Source: an uncultured Phascolarctobacterium sp.
Lineage (GTDB): Bacteria > Bacillota > Negativicutes > Acidaminococcales > Acidaminococcaceae
DNA length: 26,506 nucleotides
Assembly (NCBI GenBank): GCA_945949475.1
Contig: CAMFET010000003.1
Span: 1-26,506 of the forward strand
Direction: 5' to 3'
Part shown: in pieces, positions 15,939 through 24,789 of the stretch
Layout of the letters: the number at the start of each line of letters is the position of its first letter
Position numbering within the stretch: position 1 is the stretch's first letter
Made by a program: the position numbers and the translations under genes
Notes under the pieces: generated by a model
The model's input: the letters and a program-made list of their open reading frames with translations, nothing else
Database searches by the model: none
Told to the model about the DNA's origin: nothing

Positions 15939-16895
15939 TCATTTAAAAATAAGATAAATTACAGAGAAAAGCGCCAGGCAGAGCACTGCCGTCATATACA
16001 GCAGCCTATTGGCCTGCACAATATCCTCAGCGCAAACCGGGCGAATATCATCACCGATGGTATCCTTATGCACCAGCTTGCCAAAATAATAGTGGTCACC
16101 GCCCAGTTGAATGTTCAAGGCACCGGCCGTAACCGATTCGGTCATCGCGGAATTAGGACTCAAATGATTATAACGATCGCGCCAAAAGATTTTCCAGGCG
16201 CCGGCACCGTTCAGGCCCACGCAATAGGCAGCCGCAATCATCACTAAGCCCGTAATACGCGCGGGAATCAGATTGGCCAAATCATCCAGCTTGGCAGCAC
16301 AGCGACCAAAATACAGGAACTTGTCGTTTTTATAGCCCACCATGGAATCCATGGTATTGATGGACTTATATAAAAAGGCTAAGGGAGCACCACCAAGGAA
16401 CATGTACAGCATGGGCGCGATAATACCATCGGCAGTATTTTCGGCCACAGTCTCCACTGCACCCTTCGTGATTTCCTCCTCATCAAGATTTTTCGTATCA
16501 CGACCAACAATCCAAGAGAGCTTTACGCGTGCATCCGCCAAATCATTCTTATGCAAAGCGTCATACACCTTCATGCTTTCATCACGCAAGCATTTGGTGG
16601 CAAAAATCTGGTAGTACATGATTGCCTCCAAGGCAAAGGCAAGCCAGGGACTAACCATCGCAGCAGCCAACAAAATAGCCAAAGGAACGACGAAGGAGGT
16701 TACTGTAACAATCACCACCATCAAGGCACCGCCGACCAAAAGCGCTGTTTTGTTAGGCGCAAGCAAGGGACGCAGATGACGCTCGATAAAGCCAATCATA
16801 TTGCCAATCAGACAAATCGGATGTGGTAGCCAATGGGGATCTCCAAATATTAAATCTAAAATGAAACCTGCTACAATAGCGGCCAAATGCATCAT
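15939..16895 (-). CDS. cbiB: Adenosylcobinamide-phosphate synthase (CbiB)
   Basis: CbiB is an integral-membrane ligase that joins aminopropanol (phosphate) to the f side chain of adenosylcobyric acid. The 318-residue product has several membrane helices (LAAIVAGFILDLIFGDP at the N-terminus, ALMVVIVTVTSFVVPLAILL, and a C-terminal AVLCLALFSVIYLIFK). Signatures include FGDPHWLPHPICLIGNMI, VETVAENTADGIIAPMLYMF, SINTMDSMVGYKND and the RDRYNHLSPNSAMTE block. GGGGAG lies about 7 nt before the ATG. It ends 14 nt before the cobD start; CbiB uses the CobD product, so the neighbours act consecutively. Confidence 0.95.
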   Translation of the reverse strand: MMHLAAIVAGFILDLIFGDPHWLPHPICLIGNMIGFIERHLRPLLAPNKTALLVGGALMVVIVTVTSFVVPLAILLAAAMVSPWLAFALEAIMYYQIFATKCLRDESMKVYDALHKNDLADARVKLSWIVGRDTKNLDEEEITKGAVETVAENTADGIIAPMLYMFLGGAPLAFLYKSINTMDSMVGYKNDKFLYFGRCAAKLDDLANLIPARITGLVMIAAAYCVGLNGAGAWKIFWRDRYNHLSPNSAMTESVTAGALNIQLGGDHYYFGKLVHKDTIGDDIRPVCAEDIVQANRLLYMTAVLCLALFSVIYLIFK

Positions 16896-16909
16896 ATCTG
16901 TCTCCCCTT

Positions 16910-18295
16910 TTAGGCCTTATTTCCCAAATTTTCCTGTGCATGCTGAGCGCAATGCTCCATAAAGCTGCGGGCAAACGCGGGATTGCCCCACAGATGGATA
17001 TGCGGATAGCCTGCATACATCGTAGCATTAGCCGTCGCACATTCCCAGCTGCCGCGGCCACTGGCCTTAGCAGCGATAAAGCTTTGCCCATTATTGGTGC
17101 TGTCGCTATAATGGAACTCGTGTCCATTAATGCAGCCGCCCTTGGCGCAAAGCACATTATCCTCCTGAGCAGTAAGATGCACATAACCAAAACGCGTCAG
17201 CTTCTTAGTCATCGCCGTCTCGCCCACTATGGCACCCACCCAGGGATATACTTTTTCGCCCTCGCGATAGCCCTCCAATAGGTACATAAAGCCGCCGCAT
17301 TCCGCAAAGCAAGGCATGCCGCTAGTTACAGCGGCCTTCACGTCCGCGCGCATGCTTTCATTGTTCGCTAATTGTTCGGCATAAAGCTCGGGATAGCCAC
17401 CGCCAAGGATTAAACCATGGCAGTCAGCTGGCAAATGAGCATCGTGCACGGGGCTAAAGGGTACTAGCTCCGCACCCAGCTCGCTTAATAAATCGAGCGC
17501 ATCCTGGTAGTAAAAGCAAAAGGCTTTGTCCTGCGCAATGGCCACACGCACCTTCTTGGCACACACCGGTTCAAGGCACACCGGCTCGTACTCCAAGGGC
17601 GCAGCAGCGCGAGCAACCTCCAGCAAGGCATCCAGATCAATGGATTTCGCAGCCTGTGCGGCCAGCCTATCCACAATCTGCTGCAGGTCACCAATCTCCT
17701 CAGCAGTAACAAGTCCCAAATGCCGACTTTCAAAATTGCAGTCCTGCATCACCGGGAAATAACCTAAAAGCTGCACACCCGTCTCTTGCTCGATTACGTC
17801 TTTATAAAAAATATAGCTCATGGGATTAACATTGTTCAAAATGGCGCCCACGATATGGCTGTCCGGGCGAAAATCCTTAAAGCCCTTAATCATCGCGGCA
17901 ATGGATAAGGCGGCTCCCTTGCCATTTACAACCAGCACCACCGGCGTATTGCAGGTGCAGGCCAGGTCATACGCACTGGCCTCGCTGGTTTTGCCCATGC
18001 CATCATAAAAGCCCATGGCGCCCTCGAACACAGCCACATCAGCCTTGGCAGCGTTTTTTGCTACCAGCATGCGCGCTGTTTCCTTGCCCAGCATAAAAAT
18101 ATCTAAATTGCGGGACTTGGCACCGATAACGCGGGAATGGAACATGGGGTCGATATAATCAGGACCGGATTTAAAGGCAGCAACATTCAGGCCCCTGTTC
18201 AAAAGAGCCTTCAATAAACCGCAAACCAGTGTAGTTTTGCCTGTGCCGCTGCCGGGGGCACTAATCATAAAACGGGGCAGCATCATTTGAGCCAT
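16910..18295 (-). CDS. cbiA: Cobyrinate a,c-diamide synthase (CbiA)
   Basis: CbiA amidates the a and c carboxylates of cobyrinic acid with glutamine and ATP. The 461-residue product has an N-terminal ATP-binding domain (SAPGSGTGKTTLVCGLLKAL at about 12-31, FKSGPDYIDPMFH, VFEGAMGFYDG). The C-terminal class I glutaminase domain carries the nucleophile Cys333 in CFAECGGFMYLLEG and a late HEFHYS segment that holds the triad His. AAGGAAG stands 6 nt before the ATG at 18295, which is one base after the cbiET stop. Length and domain order are typical. Confidence 0.95.
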   Translation of the reverse strand: MAQMMLPRFMISAPGSGTGKTTLVCGLLKALLNRGLNVAAFKSGPDYIDPMFHSRVIGAKSRNLDIFMLGKETARMLVAKNAAKADVAVFEGAMGFYDGMGKTSEASAYDLACTCNTPVVLVVNGKGAALSIAAMIKGFKDFRPDSHIVGAILNNVNPMSYIFYKDVIEQETGVQLLGYFPVMQDCNFESRHLGLVTAEEIGDLQQIVDRLAAQAAKSIDLDALLEVARAAAPLEYEPVCLEPVCAKKVRVAIAQDKAFCFYYQDALDLLSELGAELVPFSPVHDAHLPADCHGLILGGGYPELYAEQLANNESMRADVKAAVTSGMPCFAECGGFMYLLEGYREGEKVYPWVGAIVGETAMTKKLTRFGYVHLTAQEDNVLCAKGGCINGHEFHYSDSTNNGQSFIAAKASGRGSWECATANATMYAGYPHIHLWGNPAFARSFMEHCAQHAQENLGNKA

Positions 18296-18296
18296 G

Positions 18297-19511
18297 TTAA
18301 TCTTCCTTCTTCAAAGCAGTCATTACATAAACAGGATTTTGTGCCATCATCAAATTATAGTGGCCTAAATGCTTGCTGCGAGCCACAAAAACATTGACGA
18401 TTTCCAAGGAGTAATCCTGCTTCTCCTTGTAGAAATTTGCAACCTCCGCCAGTGTTTCCACCGTGATAGCGTTGATTACAATGCGGCATTTAGCATTTTT
18501 AGCGTAGATCACGTCCAGCATCTGGCACAAATCGCCACCGCTGCCGCCCACGAAAACGCAGTCCGGCGCGGGCATATTCTGGATATTTTCCAGCGCCTCA
18601 CCAGCCACGATTTCGAGGTTTTCCACGCCAAAGAGCGCTTTATTCTTGCCCAACAGCTCCACCGCTACAGGATTGCGCTCAAAGGCCCACACCCTGCCCT
18701 GCTTGGCAATTAAAGCCAGCTCAATGGAGCAGGAGCCGGTACCGGCGCCGATATCATAAATCAAATCCGTAGCCTTGGGTGCCAGCTTGGACATGGATAC
18801 ACTGCGCACCTCTTGCTTGGTCATGGGCACCTTGCTGCGCAAAAATAAATCATCAGCAAGACCATGCACCGTGGGCACAAAGCCATGAGCAGCCTCGTTT
18901 AAAATCATCATTACGGAAAGGGACGGAAATTCCAAGGCACAAATTTCCTCCGCCGTGCCGCTCGTGATTTTTTCTTCGGGATAGCTCAGGTTTTCGCCCA
19001 CATAGACCTGCACCTGACCTAGGCCGTGCTCGCACAGCTCGGCACACAGCCTTTGGGGAGAGTTGTCGCCCCCGGTCAGGGAAAAGACCTTTTTATTTTG
19101 GGCTACCGCCGCCACCAAATTTTGCTGACGCCCATGCATGCTCACGATTTTGGCATCGTCCCAGCTCATGTTTAAGGCGCTGGCAAAATACACCAGGCTG
19201 CTGATGCCTGCATAACGCACGCATTCGCAGTCGGGCAGCTTGCCGCTGATGGTTTTGGCAAGGCTAAAGAAGCCCACATCACCGGAAACCAGCACTGCTA
19301 CTTCGTCGCTCGCCGGGTCGGCAGCAGCGGCGATAGAGGCGATTTCCGCGGTTTTGATGGTATCATATACCTTTTTATCTGCGGTGGCAAAGGCCGCCAG
19401 CATTCTTTTATCGCCAATGAGAATATTGCTCTTCTCAATGGCCTTGCGTGCAGCACCGGTGAGCAAATCAGGGTTGCCCGGGCCGATGCCCACGATATTA
19501 ACTTTCAGCAT
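18297..19511 (-). CDS. cobL: Fused cobalt-precorrin-7 C5-methyltransferase / cobalt-precorrin-6B C15-methyltransferase (decarboxylating), CbiET (CobL)
   Basis: This 404-residue protein joins CbiE and CbiT. CbiE covers about residues 1-195 (NIVGIGPGNPDLLTGAARKA at the start, VLVSGDVGFFSLAKTI, FSLTGGDNSPQRLC). CbiT covers about 215-404, with the SAM-binding motif LIYDIGAGTGSCSIELAL and, further on, FVGGSGGDLCQML. Together they methylate C5 and C15 and remove the acetate carboxyl on ring C. The ATG at 19511 has GGAGG 6-7 nt upstream; a TTG one codon further is less likely. Unlike its neighbours, it is separated from the preceding gene (cbiJ) by 73 nt, which hold a palindromic repeat. Confidence 0.94.
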   Translation of the reverse strand: MLKVNIVGIGPGNPDLLTGAARKAIEKSNILIGDKRMLAAFATADKKVYDTIKTAEIASIAAAADPASDEVAVLVSGDVGFFSLAKTISGKLPDCECVRYAGISSLVYFASALNMSWDDAKIVSMHGRQQNLVAAVAQNKKVFSLTGGDNSPQRLCAELCEHGLGQVQVYVGENLSYPEEKITSGTAEEICALEFPSLSVMMILNEAAHGFVPTVHGLADDLFLRSKVPMTKQEVRSVSMSKLAPKATDLIYDIGAGTGSCSIELALIAKQGRVWAFERNPVAVELLGKNKALFGVENLEIVAGEALENIQNMPAPDCVFVGGSGGDLCQMLDVIYAKNAKCRIVINAITVETLAEVANFYKEKQDYSLEIVNVFVARSKHLGHYNLMMAQNPVYVMTALKKED

Positions 19512-19540
19512 CAAAAACCTCCTAGTAAATTAGCAGGTTG

Positions 19541-19584
19541 GCTCCCCCTCCGGGGGAGCTGTCGCCGATGGCGACTGAGAGGGG
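19541..19584 (-). repeat. Palindromic repeat element (REP/MITE-like) between cbiJ and cbiET
   Basis: Two adjacent perfect hairpins: GCTCCCCC/GGGGGAGC with a 3-nt loop (19541-19559) and GTCGCC/GGCGAC with a 3-nt loop (19561-19575). A GAGAGGGG tail can alternatively pair with the first arm. The layout (GC-rich first hairpin, variable second hairpin, GACTGAGAGGGG-like end) resembles intergenic repeats that are abundant in gut Firmicutes; that is from memory. The element abuts the cbiJ stop codon and is the only non-coding insertion in an otherwise closely packed operon. No second copy is seen in this window. Strand is nominal. Confidence 0.6.
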
Positions 19585-20340
19585 CTACGCAAAACTTCGC
19601 TTAAGCAATTCTATTATCTCTCCCAGCCCGGCGCCGACTTCCTCAGTCGCACGACCGACAACAATCAGCTTCGCCCCGGCCTCCGCCGCAGCCTCCACCT
19701 TCTCGTCAAAGCCGCCGGCCTTGCCGCTGTCCTTCGTCACCATGAACCTGCTGCCGTACTTTTTCAGCATCGCAATATTCAAATCCTTGGCGAAGGGCCC
19801 CTGCATGCAGATGATATTAGCAGGCTTATAGCCCAGCTCTAAGGCGCTCTTCAAGCTGCTTTCCATGGGCAAAATTCTAAGCGCAATGCGCTCCGCGTAA
19901 TCCTTCACCCCTGTAAAGTCGGGCAAATTCTTGCTGCCTGTGGTGAGGAAAATATTGCCCTCCACCTGGTTTAAGAGCTCCACCGCCTCAGCGAAATCGT
20001 GTACCGTAATATAATCCCCTGCTTCTCCTTGCGGACGCACCAAGCGCAGGTAACGGCATTTTTGCGCCTCGCACGCCTGCTGCACCGTGGCCGTCACCAC
20101 CGTCGCATAAGGATGCGTTGCGTCGATAACATAGGCAGGCTTGTGCTCGGCTAAAAAAGCCTCCATCGCTGCCAAGTCCATGCGCTCGGCCAAAACTGTG
20201 GTATTATCCTGGGGCTCAATCAAAGCCGCACCATACTCGGTCGCTACGCTCACAAAAAGCTGTACGGATAGGCCCGCCAGCTCCTTAATCAGCCTGCGCC
20301 CCTCGCTGGTGCCGCCAATGAGCCAAATTACCGGCTTCAT
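19585..20340 (-). CDS. cbiJ: Cobalt-precorrin-6A reductase (CbiJ/CobK)
   Basis: CbiJ reduces the macrocycle of cobalt-precorrin-6A with a nicotinamide nucleotide. The 251-residue product has a Rossmann-like N-terminus (VIWLIGGTSEGRRLIKELAG), then VIDATHPYATVVTATVQQAC, NIFLTTGSKNLPDF, NIICMQGPFAKDLNIAML and FMVTKDSGKAGGFDEKVEAA, all family blocks, and a C-terminal KLIVVGRATEEV. It overlaps cbiH by 4 nt (ATGA). Its TAG stop lies at the edge of the palindromic repeat, so the insertion left the C-terminus close to normal. Confidence 0.93.
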   Translation of the reverse strand: MKPVIWLIGGTSEGRRLIKELAGLSVQLFVSVATEYGAALIEPQDNTTVLAERMDLAAMEAFLAEHKPAYVIDATHPYATVVTATVQQACEAQKCRYLRLVRPQGEAGDYITVHDFAEAVELLNQVEGNIFLTTGSKNLPDFTGVKDYAERIALRILPMESSLKSALELGYKPANIICMQGPFAKDLNIAMLKKYGSRFMVTKDSGKAGGFDEKVEAAAEAGAKLIVVGRATEEVGAGLGEIIELLKRSFA

Positions 20341-21068
20341 GCCAATCTGTAACCGCGCGGAGTTACCAAACGACCGTTAATAACCTCGGTTTGGGTGTTG
20401 CCAATGATAACGGTGGAGAACATATCCACTTCCTTATCACGCAGCTCAGCCAAGGTGGTCAGCTCGTAGGACTGGCCTTCGCGGCCGATATTGCGCACAA
20501 TGCCTGCCGGAATGGAGCCCGGCTGATTCTTCAGCATGATGTCGCAGGCCTTTTGCAGGTAGTCATGACGCTTAAAGCTGGAGGGGTTATAGAGGCAGAT
20601 GCAAAAATCTGCTTTAGAAGCGCAATCCAGGCGTTTTTCAATCTTTTCCCACGGAGTCAAGAGGTCGCTTAAGCTAATCAGGCAGAAGTCGCTGATTAAG
20701 GGTGCGCCAAGTACTGCTGCACCGGAGCAAGCAGCGGTGATGCCGGGAACAACCTCGATATCAATCTCGGGATGGTCCTTAGCAACCTGGCACATAATGC
20801 CGGCCATGCCATACACGCCAGCGTCGCCGCTGGAAATCATGGCTACGGTCTTGCCCTTCAGTGCTTCGTCCAAGGCCAGCTTGCAGCGGTCAACCTCCTT
20901 GCGCATGCCGGTGGACAAAAACTCTTTTTCAGCAAAATCTTCTTTAATCAGGTTAACATACACGTGGTAGCCAGCGATAACATCGCAGGACTTTAAAGCA
21001 TCATAGGCTCTTTTAGTCATTTGCTCCACGCCGCCGGGGCCCAGGCCCACTACATATAATTTGGACAT
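20337..21068 (-). CDS. cbiH: Cobalt-factor III / precorrin-3B C17-methyltransferase (CbiH/CobJ)
   Basis: CbiH methylates C17 and drives ring contraction in the oxygen-independent pathway, with release of the extruded carbon by CbiG acting next. The 243-residue product is a canonical SAM uroporphyrinogen-methyltransferase fold: KLYVVGLGPGG at the start, AMISSGDAGVYGMAG, EVVPGITAACSGAAVLGAPL, FCLISLSDLLTPWEKI and FCICLYNPSSFKRHDYL. An ATG at 21074 is only 1 nt from GGAGG. The ATG at 21068 has a 7-nt spacer and is preferred. It overlaps cbiJ downstream and follows cbiG. Confidence 0.95.
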   Translation of the reverse strand: MSKLYVVGLGPGGVEQMTKRAYDALKSCDVIAGYHVYVNLIKEDFAEKEFLSTGMRKEVDRCKLALDEALKGKTVAMISSGDAGVYGMAGIMCQVAKDHPEIDIEVVPGITAACSGAAVLGAPLISDFCLISLSDLLTPWEKIEKRLDCASKADFCICLYNPSSFKRHDYLQKACDIMLKNQPGSIPAGIVRNIGREGQSYELTTLAELRDKEVDMFSTVIIGNTQTEVINGRLVTPRGYRLA

Positions 21069-21086
21069 TTCCATGCCTCCTACTAT

Positions 21087-22154
21087 TTATTTTTTGAGAC
21101 CTGTATGCTGCAAATCCAGCACCAGCTCCTCCACCGCAATGGCCAGTGTTACGCCATTACGGCTGGTCTTTCTTAAAGCAAGCCTGCCGCCCGCAGCATC
21201 TTTAACAGCGCTGCGCTCGCACACATTGCTCACTCCCACCACACTCTGCACGAAGGACGAAGGAGTAAAATCTCCCTCCAAGGCATTTAATTCCTCCGCA
21301 CTATAAAAATGGGCCGGGATTTTATATTTCTGCGCAAAGGCTAACAGCCCCTGCTCATCCTTTTTCAAATCAACGGAAGCCAGCCCTGCTATACTGCGCA
21401 TATCTAAATCCAGGCGCTCCAGCTCGGGCAATACCAGCTCTTCAATCCTTTCCAAGGGCGTGTTGCGCTTGCAGCCAATGCCAAGATGCACAATCTTGGG
21501 CAATAAACGCACGGTAGCCTGTCTAAAGGGCGCCAGGCGCTTGCTCAGGGTAACCGCCATGCCTATCGGCAGGCTGCCGTTTATTTCCACCTGCTTGGGC
21601 AGGTCGCCAACAATCTCAAACCCCGCGTCCACATATAGGCCCACAGTATCGCCAGCCACCAGCGCCGCCGCAAAGTCCTTGGCCGCCTTTAAAGAGCACA
21701 GCACCATATTATTGCGTGCCGCCCACTCATCCACTGCAAAAAGGCCGTTCACATCCGTTGCTGTGGTCACGCAGGCCTGCGCCTTAAGCGCTGCAGCCAC
21801 GTAGCGAGCCATCTCATTGGCGCCGCCAATGTGGCCTGCCAAAAGGGGAATGACGAAATTGCCACGCTCATCAATGGAAAGCACGGCCGGGTCCGTCAGC
21901 TTGCTTTTGATATAGGGCGCAATCGTGCGCACCGCAATGCCCACCGCACCCACAAAAACTAACAGCTGGCAGCGGGCAAAATCCTCGCCGCACGCTGCGT
22001 TATGGTCCGGCAGCATGGGCGCTAAATTCGCCTGCTCAGCGTATTTGGCCACAGTTTTATTGCTCACGCTGTAATCCAAATCGCTCAGCACAGCCTCAAT
22101 GCGTTTGGCAAGCTCCGCTCCCCGCAGGGAAAAGGAATAAATCGCCGCTTCCAT
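21087..22154 (-). CDS. cbiG: Cobalt-precorrin-5A hydrolase (CbiG)
   Basis: CbiG opens the delta-lactone of cobalt-precorrin-5A and releases acetaldehyde; its presence marks the oxygen-independent pathway. The 355-residue product has the N-terminal domain (EAAIYSFSLRGAELAKRIE), a central domain (VFVGAVGIAVRTIAPYI, FVIPLLAGHIGGANEMA) and the C-terminal CbiG domain (HLGIGCKRNTPLERIEE, GLASVDLKKDEQGLL). The open frame continues upstream into cbiF, but the residues there are foreign to the family, so the ATG at 22154, next to the cbiF stop, is used. Confidence 0.94.
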   Translation of the reverse strand: MEAAIYSFSLRGAELAKRIEAVLSDLDYSVSNKTVAKYAEQANLAPMLPDHNAACGEDFARCQLLVFVGAVGIAVRTIAPYIKSKLTDPAVLSIDERGNFVIPLLAGHIGGANEMARYVAAALKAQACVTTATDVNGLFAVDEWAARNNMVLCSLKAAKDFAAALVAGDTVGLYVDAGFEIVGDLPKQVEINGSLPIGMAVTLSKRLAPFRQATVRLLPKIVHLGIGCKRNTPLERIEELVLPELERLDLDMRSIAGLASVDLKKDEQGLLAFAQKYKIPAHFYSAEELNALEGDFTPSSFVQSVVGVSNVCERSAVKDAAGGRLALRKTSRNGVTLAIAVEELVLDLQHTGLKK

Positions 22155-22158
22155 AAGC

Positions 22159-22944
22159 TTATTTAACCTCGGGCTTAACTTCCAGCTTGCTGGGGTCGGC
22201 CTCGCGATAGCCATGAGCAAAGGTCGGGTTGTACAGCTCGCTGCGGTCATATTCGTTGCCCAGGAAGCCGCCCACGGTAATCAAAGCGGTTTTGTTGATG
22301 CCATATTTAGCAGCGTTTTCTGCCAGGGTGCCCACGGTGCAGCGTACAACCATTTGGTCGGGCCAGGAAGCCTTGTACACGATGGCAGCCGGGGTTTCGG
22401 CAGTGTAGCCGCCCTTAATCAGCTCGCTGGACAGCTTCTCCAGCATGCCAGCGCTCAGGAAGATAACCATGGTAGCGTTGTGAGCTGCATAGTCGGCAAT
22501 CTTTTGGCGCGGCGGCACGGGAGTGCGGCCCTCCATACGGGTGATGATGACGGATTGGCTCACATTCGGCAGGGTGTATTCTGCCTTCAGGGCTGCAGCA
22601 GCAGCGCAGAAGGAGCTTACGCCGGGCACGATTTCGTAGTCCAGGTTATAGCCACGCAGCAAATCGATTTGCTCGCGGTGTGCGCCATACACGCTGGGGT
22701 CGCCGGTGTGCAAGCGTACAACTAATTTGCCAGCCTGAGCAGCGGGCACCATAGCCGCAATAACCTCTTCCAGAGTCATATGCGCACTGTTCATGATCAC
22801 GCATTCGGGCTTGCAGTATTTCAAAAGGTCCGGGTTAACCAAGGAGCCTGCATAAATGCACAAATCGCATTTTTCCAGCAGTTCTTTGCCCTTAACAGTA
22901 ATTAAATCAGCAGCGCCGGGGCCTGCACCAATAAAGTAAATCAT
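22159..22944 (-). CDS. cbiF: Cobalt-precorrin-4 C11-methyltransferase (CbiF/CobM)
   Basis: CbiF adds the C11 methyl group. The 261-residue product shows the SAM methyltransferase motifs IYFIGAGPGAADLITVKG at the N-terminus, VRLHTGDPSVYGAHREQI, EIVPGVSSFCAAAAALKAEY and VIITRMEGRTPVPPRQ, all diagnostic for CbiF/CobM, and a C-terminal ALITVGGFLGNEYDRSELYN. The start overlaps the cbiL stop (TAATG), with GGAG 11 nt upstream. cbiG follows 4 nt after its end. Confidence 0.96.
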   Translation of the reverse strand: MIYFIGAGPGAADLITVKGKELLEKCDLCIYAGSLVNPDLLKYCKPECVIMNSAHMTLEEVIAAMVPAAQAGKLVVRLHTGDPSVYGAHREQIDLLRGYNLDYEIVPGVSSFCAAAAALKAEYTLPNVSQSVIITRMEGRTPVPPRQKIADYAAHNATMVIFLSAGMLEKLSSELIKGGYTAETPAAIVYKASWPDQMVVRCTVGTLAENAAKYGINKTALITVGGFLGNEYDRSELYNPTFAHGYREADPSKLEVKPEVK

Positions 22945-23645
22945 TATTTATCAAACTCCTTTTCTTTAACCAGGATAACAGAAAAATAGCTGCTCTTGGG
23001 GTCAATCTCTTCCAAATCATGGTATACTCTTTCGCCGGGCAGGCCGCAGCGCTCAACCATGCCTGCGTTTTTAATCAGGCCCTTTTCGCGCAGCTCGTCG
23101 CGTACACGGCCAATTTCGCTGGCAGATTTCATCAGCACCTTGTTGCCGGGGCCATCCAAAAATTTAGAGGATTCCTTGTAGCTGCCGGGCAGCACAATCA
23201 AGGGTTCCGCTCTTTCGCACAAGGAAGTGTTCAGCTTCGCAGCCACAGCGCAAATGGAGGTTACACCTGCCACCAGCTCTGCCTCGTAGCCATCAGCCAA
23301 AACCAATTTATGTACATAAATGCAGGTTGCATATACGGTGGGGCAGCCCAGGGTGATGAACACCACGTTCTTGCCCTCGTCCAGCAGCTTTTCGATAGCG
23401 TCAGCGCCCTCGCGATGAGCCTTATCCATAGCGGCCATGTCCTTGGTCATGGGCATGTAAATCATAACCTGCTCTTTTTCATCCAGATTCACAACATTAT
23501 TCACTATTGCTTTAGCAGTTAAAATACCGTTATCGCCCTGGGGAATAGCAACCACGTCGCATTCCTTCAACAGACGCACAGATTTCAAAGTCATCAGCTC
23601 GGGGTCTCCGGGGCCGATACCAACACTATAAAGCTTACCTCTCAT
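22944..23645 (-). CDS. cbiL: Cobalt-precorrin-2 / precorrin-2 C20-methyltransferase (CbiL/CobI)
   Basis: CbiL methylates C20, the first committed corrin-specific methylation. The 233-residue product has the signatures KLYSVGIGPGDPELMTLKSV, FITLGCPTVYATCIYVHKLV and LVAGVTSICAVAAKLNTSL, typical of this subfamily. GGAG, formed by the last codons of cbiD, stands 7 nt before the ATG, so translation is probably coupled to cbiD. It overlaps cbiF by one base. Confidence 0.96.
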   Translation of the reverse strand: MRGKLYSVGIGPGDPELMTLKSVRLLKECDVVAIPQGDNGILTAKAIVNNVVNLDEKEQVMIYMPMTKDMAAMDKAHREGADAIEKLLDEGKNVVFITLGCPTVYATCIYVHKLVLADGYEAELVAGVTSICAVAAKLNTSLCERAEPLIVLPGSYKESSKFLDGPGNKVLMKSASEIGRVRDELREKGLIKNAGMVERCGLPGERVYHDLEEIDPKSSYFSVILVKEKEFDK

Positions 23646-23647
23646 AA

Positions 23648-24784
23648 TTACTCTCCTTTTTGCTTGTGTAATTGGATTAATTCATCCGCAGCTTTAGTTT
23701 TTCCCAAAATGCCGTAAACATTAGAGAACATAAAGGCTGCAGTTTTTATTTTGCCATGCACTCGATGCTGCATGTAAAAATCAATTCTTTCGGTAACCTT
23801 GTCCATCACGGGCTCAAAAATTTGCTCCCGCTTTAAGATTTTCGTTACCTCGTCCGTGGTCAGGCAGTGATAAATTTCCTGCCCCACCTCAATGGATGCG
23901 CCATGGAACATCGCCTCCAATGCAAAGAGCTCCGTGCGGCAGTCCGCATATTTGGAATGGGTATTCATCACACCCTGCGCCAGCTTCACCAGCTTGCCGC
24001 TGTGGCCGATTAAGAGCAGCGTTTCAAAGCCCAGGAACACGGCGTAATCCAAAAGCTCGCCCACAAAATTACTGCAGGTCACAGCGCCCTCCAAATCCAG
24101 CTGCATCACATCGCGGGTAAAGTCCTCGCCGTAATTGCCAAAGAAGACGAGCAGATGCTTGTTGCCCCTCGCCTTTTGCGCCCGCATCTCCACATACATT
24201 GTTTCGATAAGCGCCTTTTCGCTCATCGGCTCCACAATGCCGCTGGTGCCTAGTACGGATAGACCGCCGATGATGCCCAAGCGGGGATTAAAGGTTTTTT
24301 TGGCTATTTCCACACCCTCCGGAATGGAAATCGTCACCAAAAGGCCTTCGCTATAGCCAGCCTGCTCCATCACGGAGCCTACCTCCGCCGTAATCATGCG
24401 CCGCGGCGTTGGATTAATGGCAGGCCCGCCCACTGCACAGGCCAGGCCGGGCTTGGTAACGCGGCCCACGCCCACGCCACCTTCAATATGTACACCGGGC
24501 TCGGCCACTTTCTCCACCTTGGCAAAAACTAAAACGCCATTGGTGTCGTCGGGGTCATCGCCCGAATCCTTGCGAATAGCACAGCTCACGTATTGCTCGG
24601 CCAGCTCCACCTCCAGCGGCTCCAGCTCCAGCACCACGCCCTTGGGAGTGTCGATGCGCACCGCAGCTACCCTTTCGCCTGTGAGCAGCATCGTGGCTGC
24701 GGCCTTGGCTGCGGCGGTGGCACAGCTGCCCGTGGTATAACCACAGCGCAGGTTCTTGCCTTGCGAAAACTGATATTCTTCCAC
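23648..24784 (-). CDS. cbiD: Cobalt-precorrin-5B C1-methyltransferase (CbiD)
   Basis: CbiD methylates C1 of the contracted ring in the oxygen-independent pathway. The 378-residue product has the defining N-terminal LRCGYTTGSCATAAAKAA, then KDSGDDPDDTNGVLVFAKVE, GVGRVTKPGLACAVGGPAIN, NPTPRRMI, RLGIIGGLSVLGTSGIVEPM and LLLIGHSGKLVKLAQGVMNT. A longer frame begins at ATG 24799, but no ribosome binding site precedes it. Its own second to fourth codons form AAGGAGG, 5 nt before a GTG at 24784, which is taken as the start. It is the first gene of the cobalamin operon. Confidence 0.95.
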   Translation of the reverse strand: MEEYQFSQGKNLRCGYTTGSCATAAAKAAATMLLTGERVAAVRIDTPKGVVLELEPLEVELAEQYVSCAIRKDSGDDPDDTNGVLVFAKVEKVAEPGVHIEGGVGVGRVTKPGLACAVGGPAINPTPRRMITAEVGSVMEQAGYSEGLLVTISIPEGVEIAKKTFNPRLGIIGGLSVLGTSGIVEPMSEKALIETMYVEMRAQKARGNKHLLVFFGNYGEDFTRDVMQLDLEGAVTCSNFVGELLDYAVFLGFETLLLIGHSGKLVKLAQGVMNTHSKYADCRTELFALEAMFHGASIEVGQEIYHCLTTDEVTKILKREQIFEPVMDKVTERIDFYMQHRVHGKIKTAAFMFSNVYGILGKTKAADELIQLHKQKGE

Positions 24785-24789
24785 AGCAA

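Noticed and set aside
22155..22250. An N-terminal extension of CbiG overlapping cbiF by about 90 nt
   Set aside because: The extra residues are an out-of-frame reading of the cbiF C-terminus and precede the typical CbiG start.
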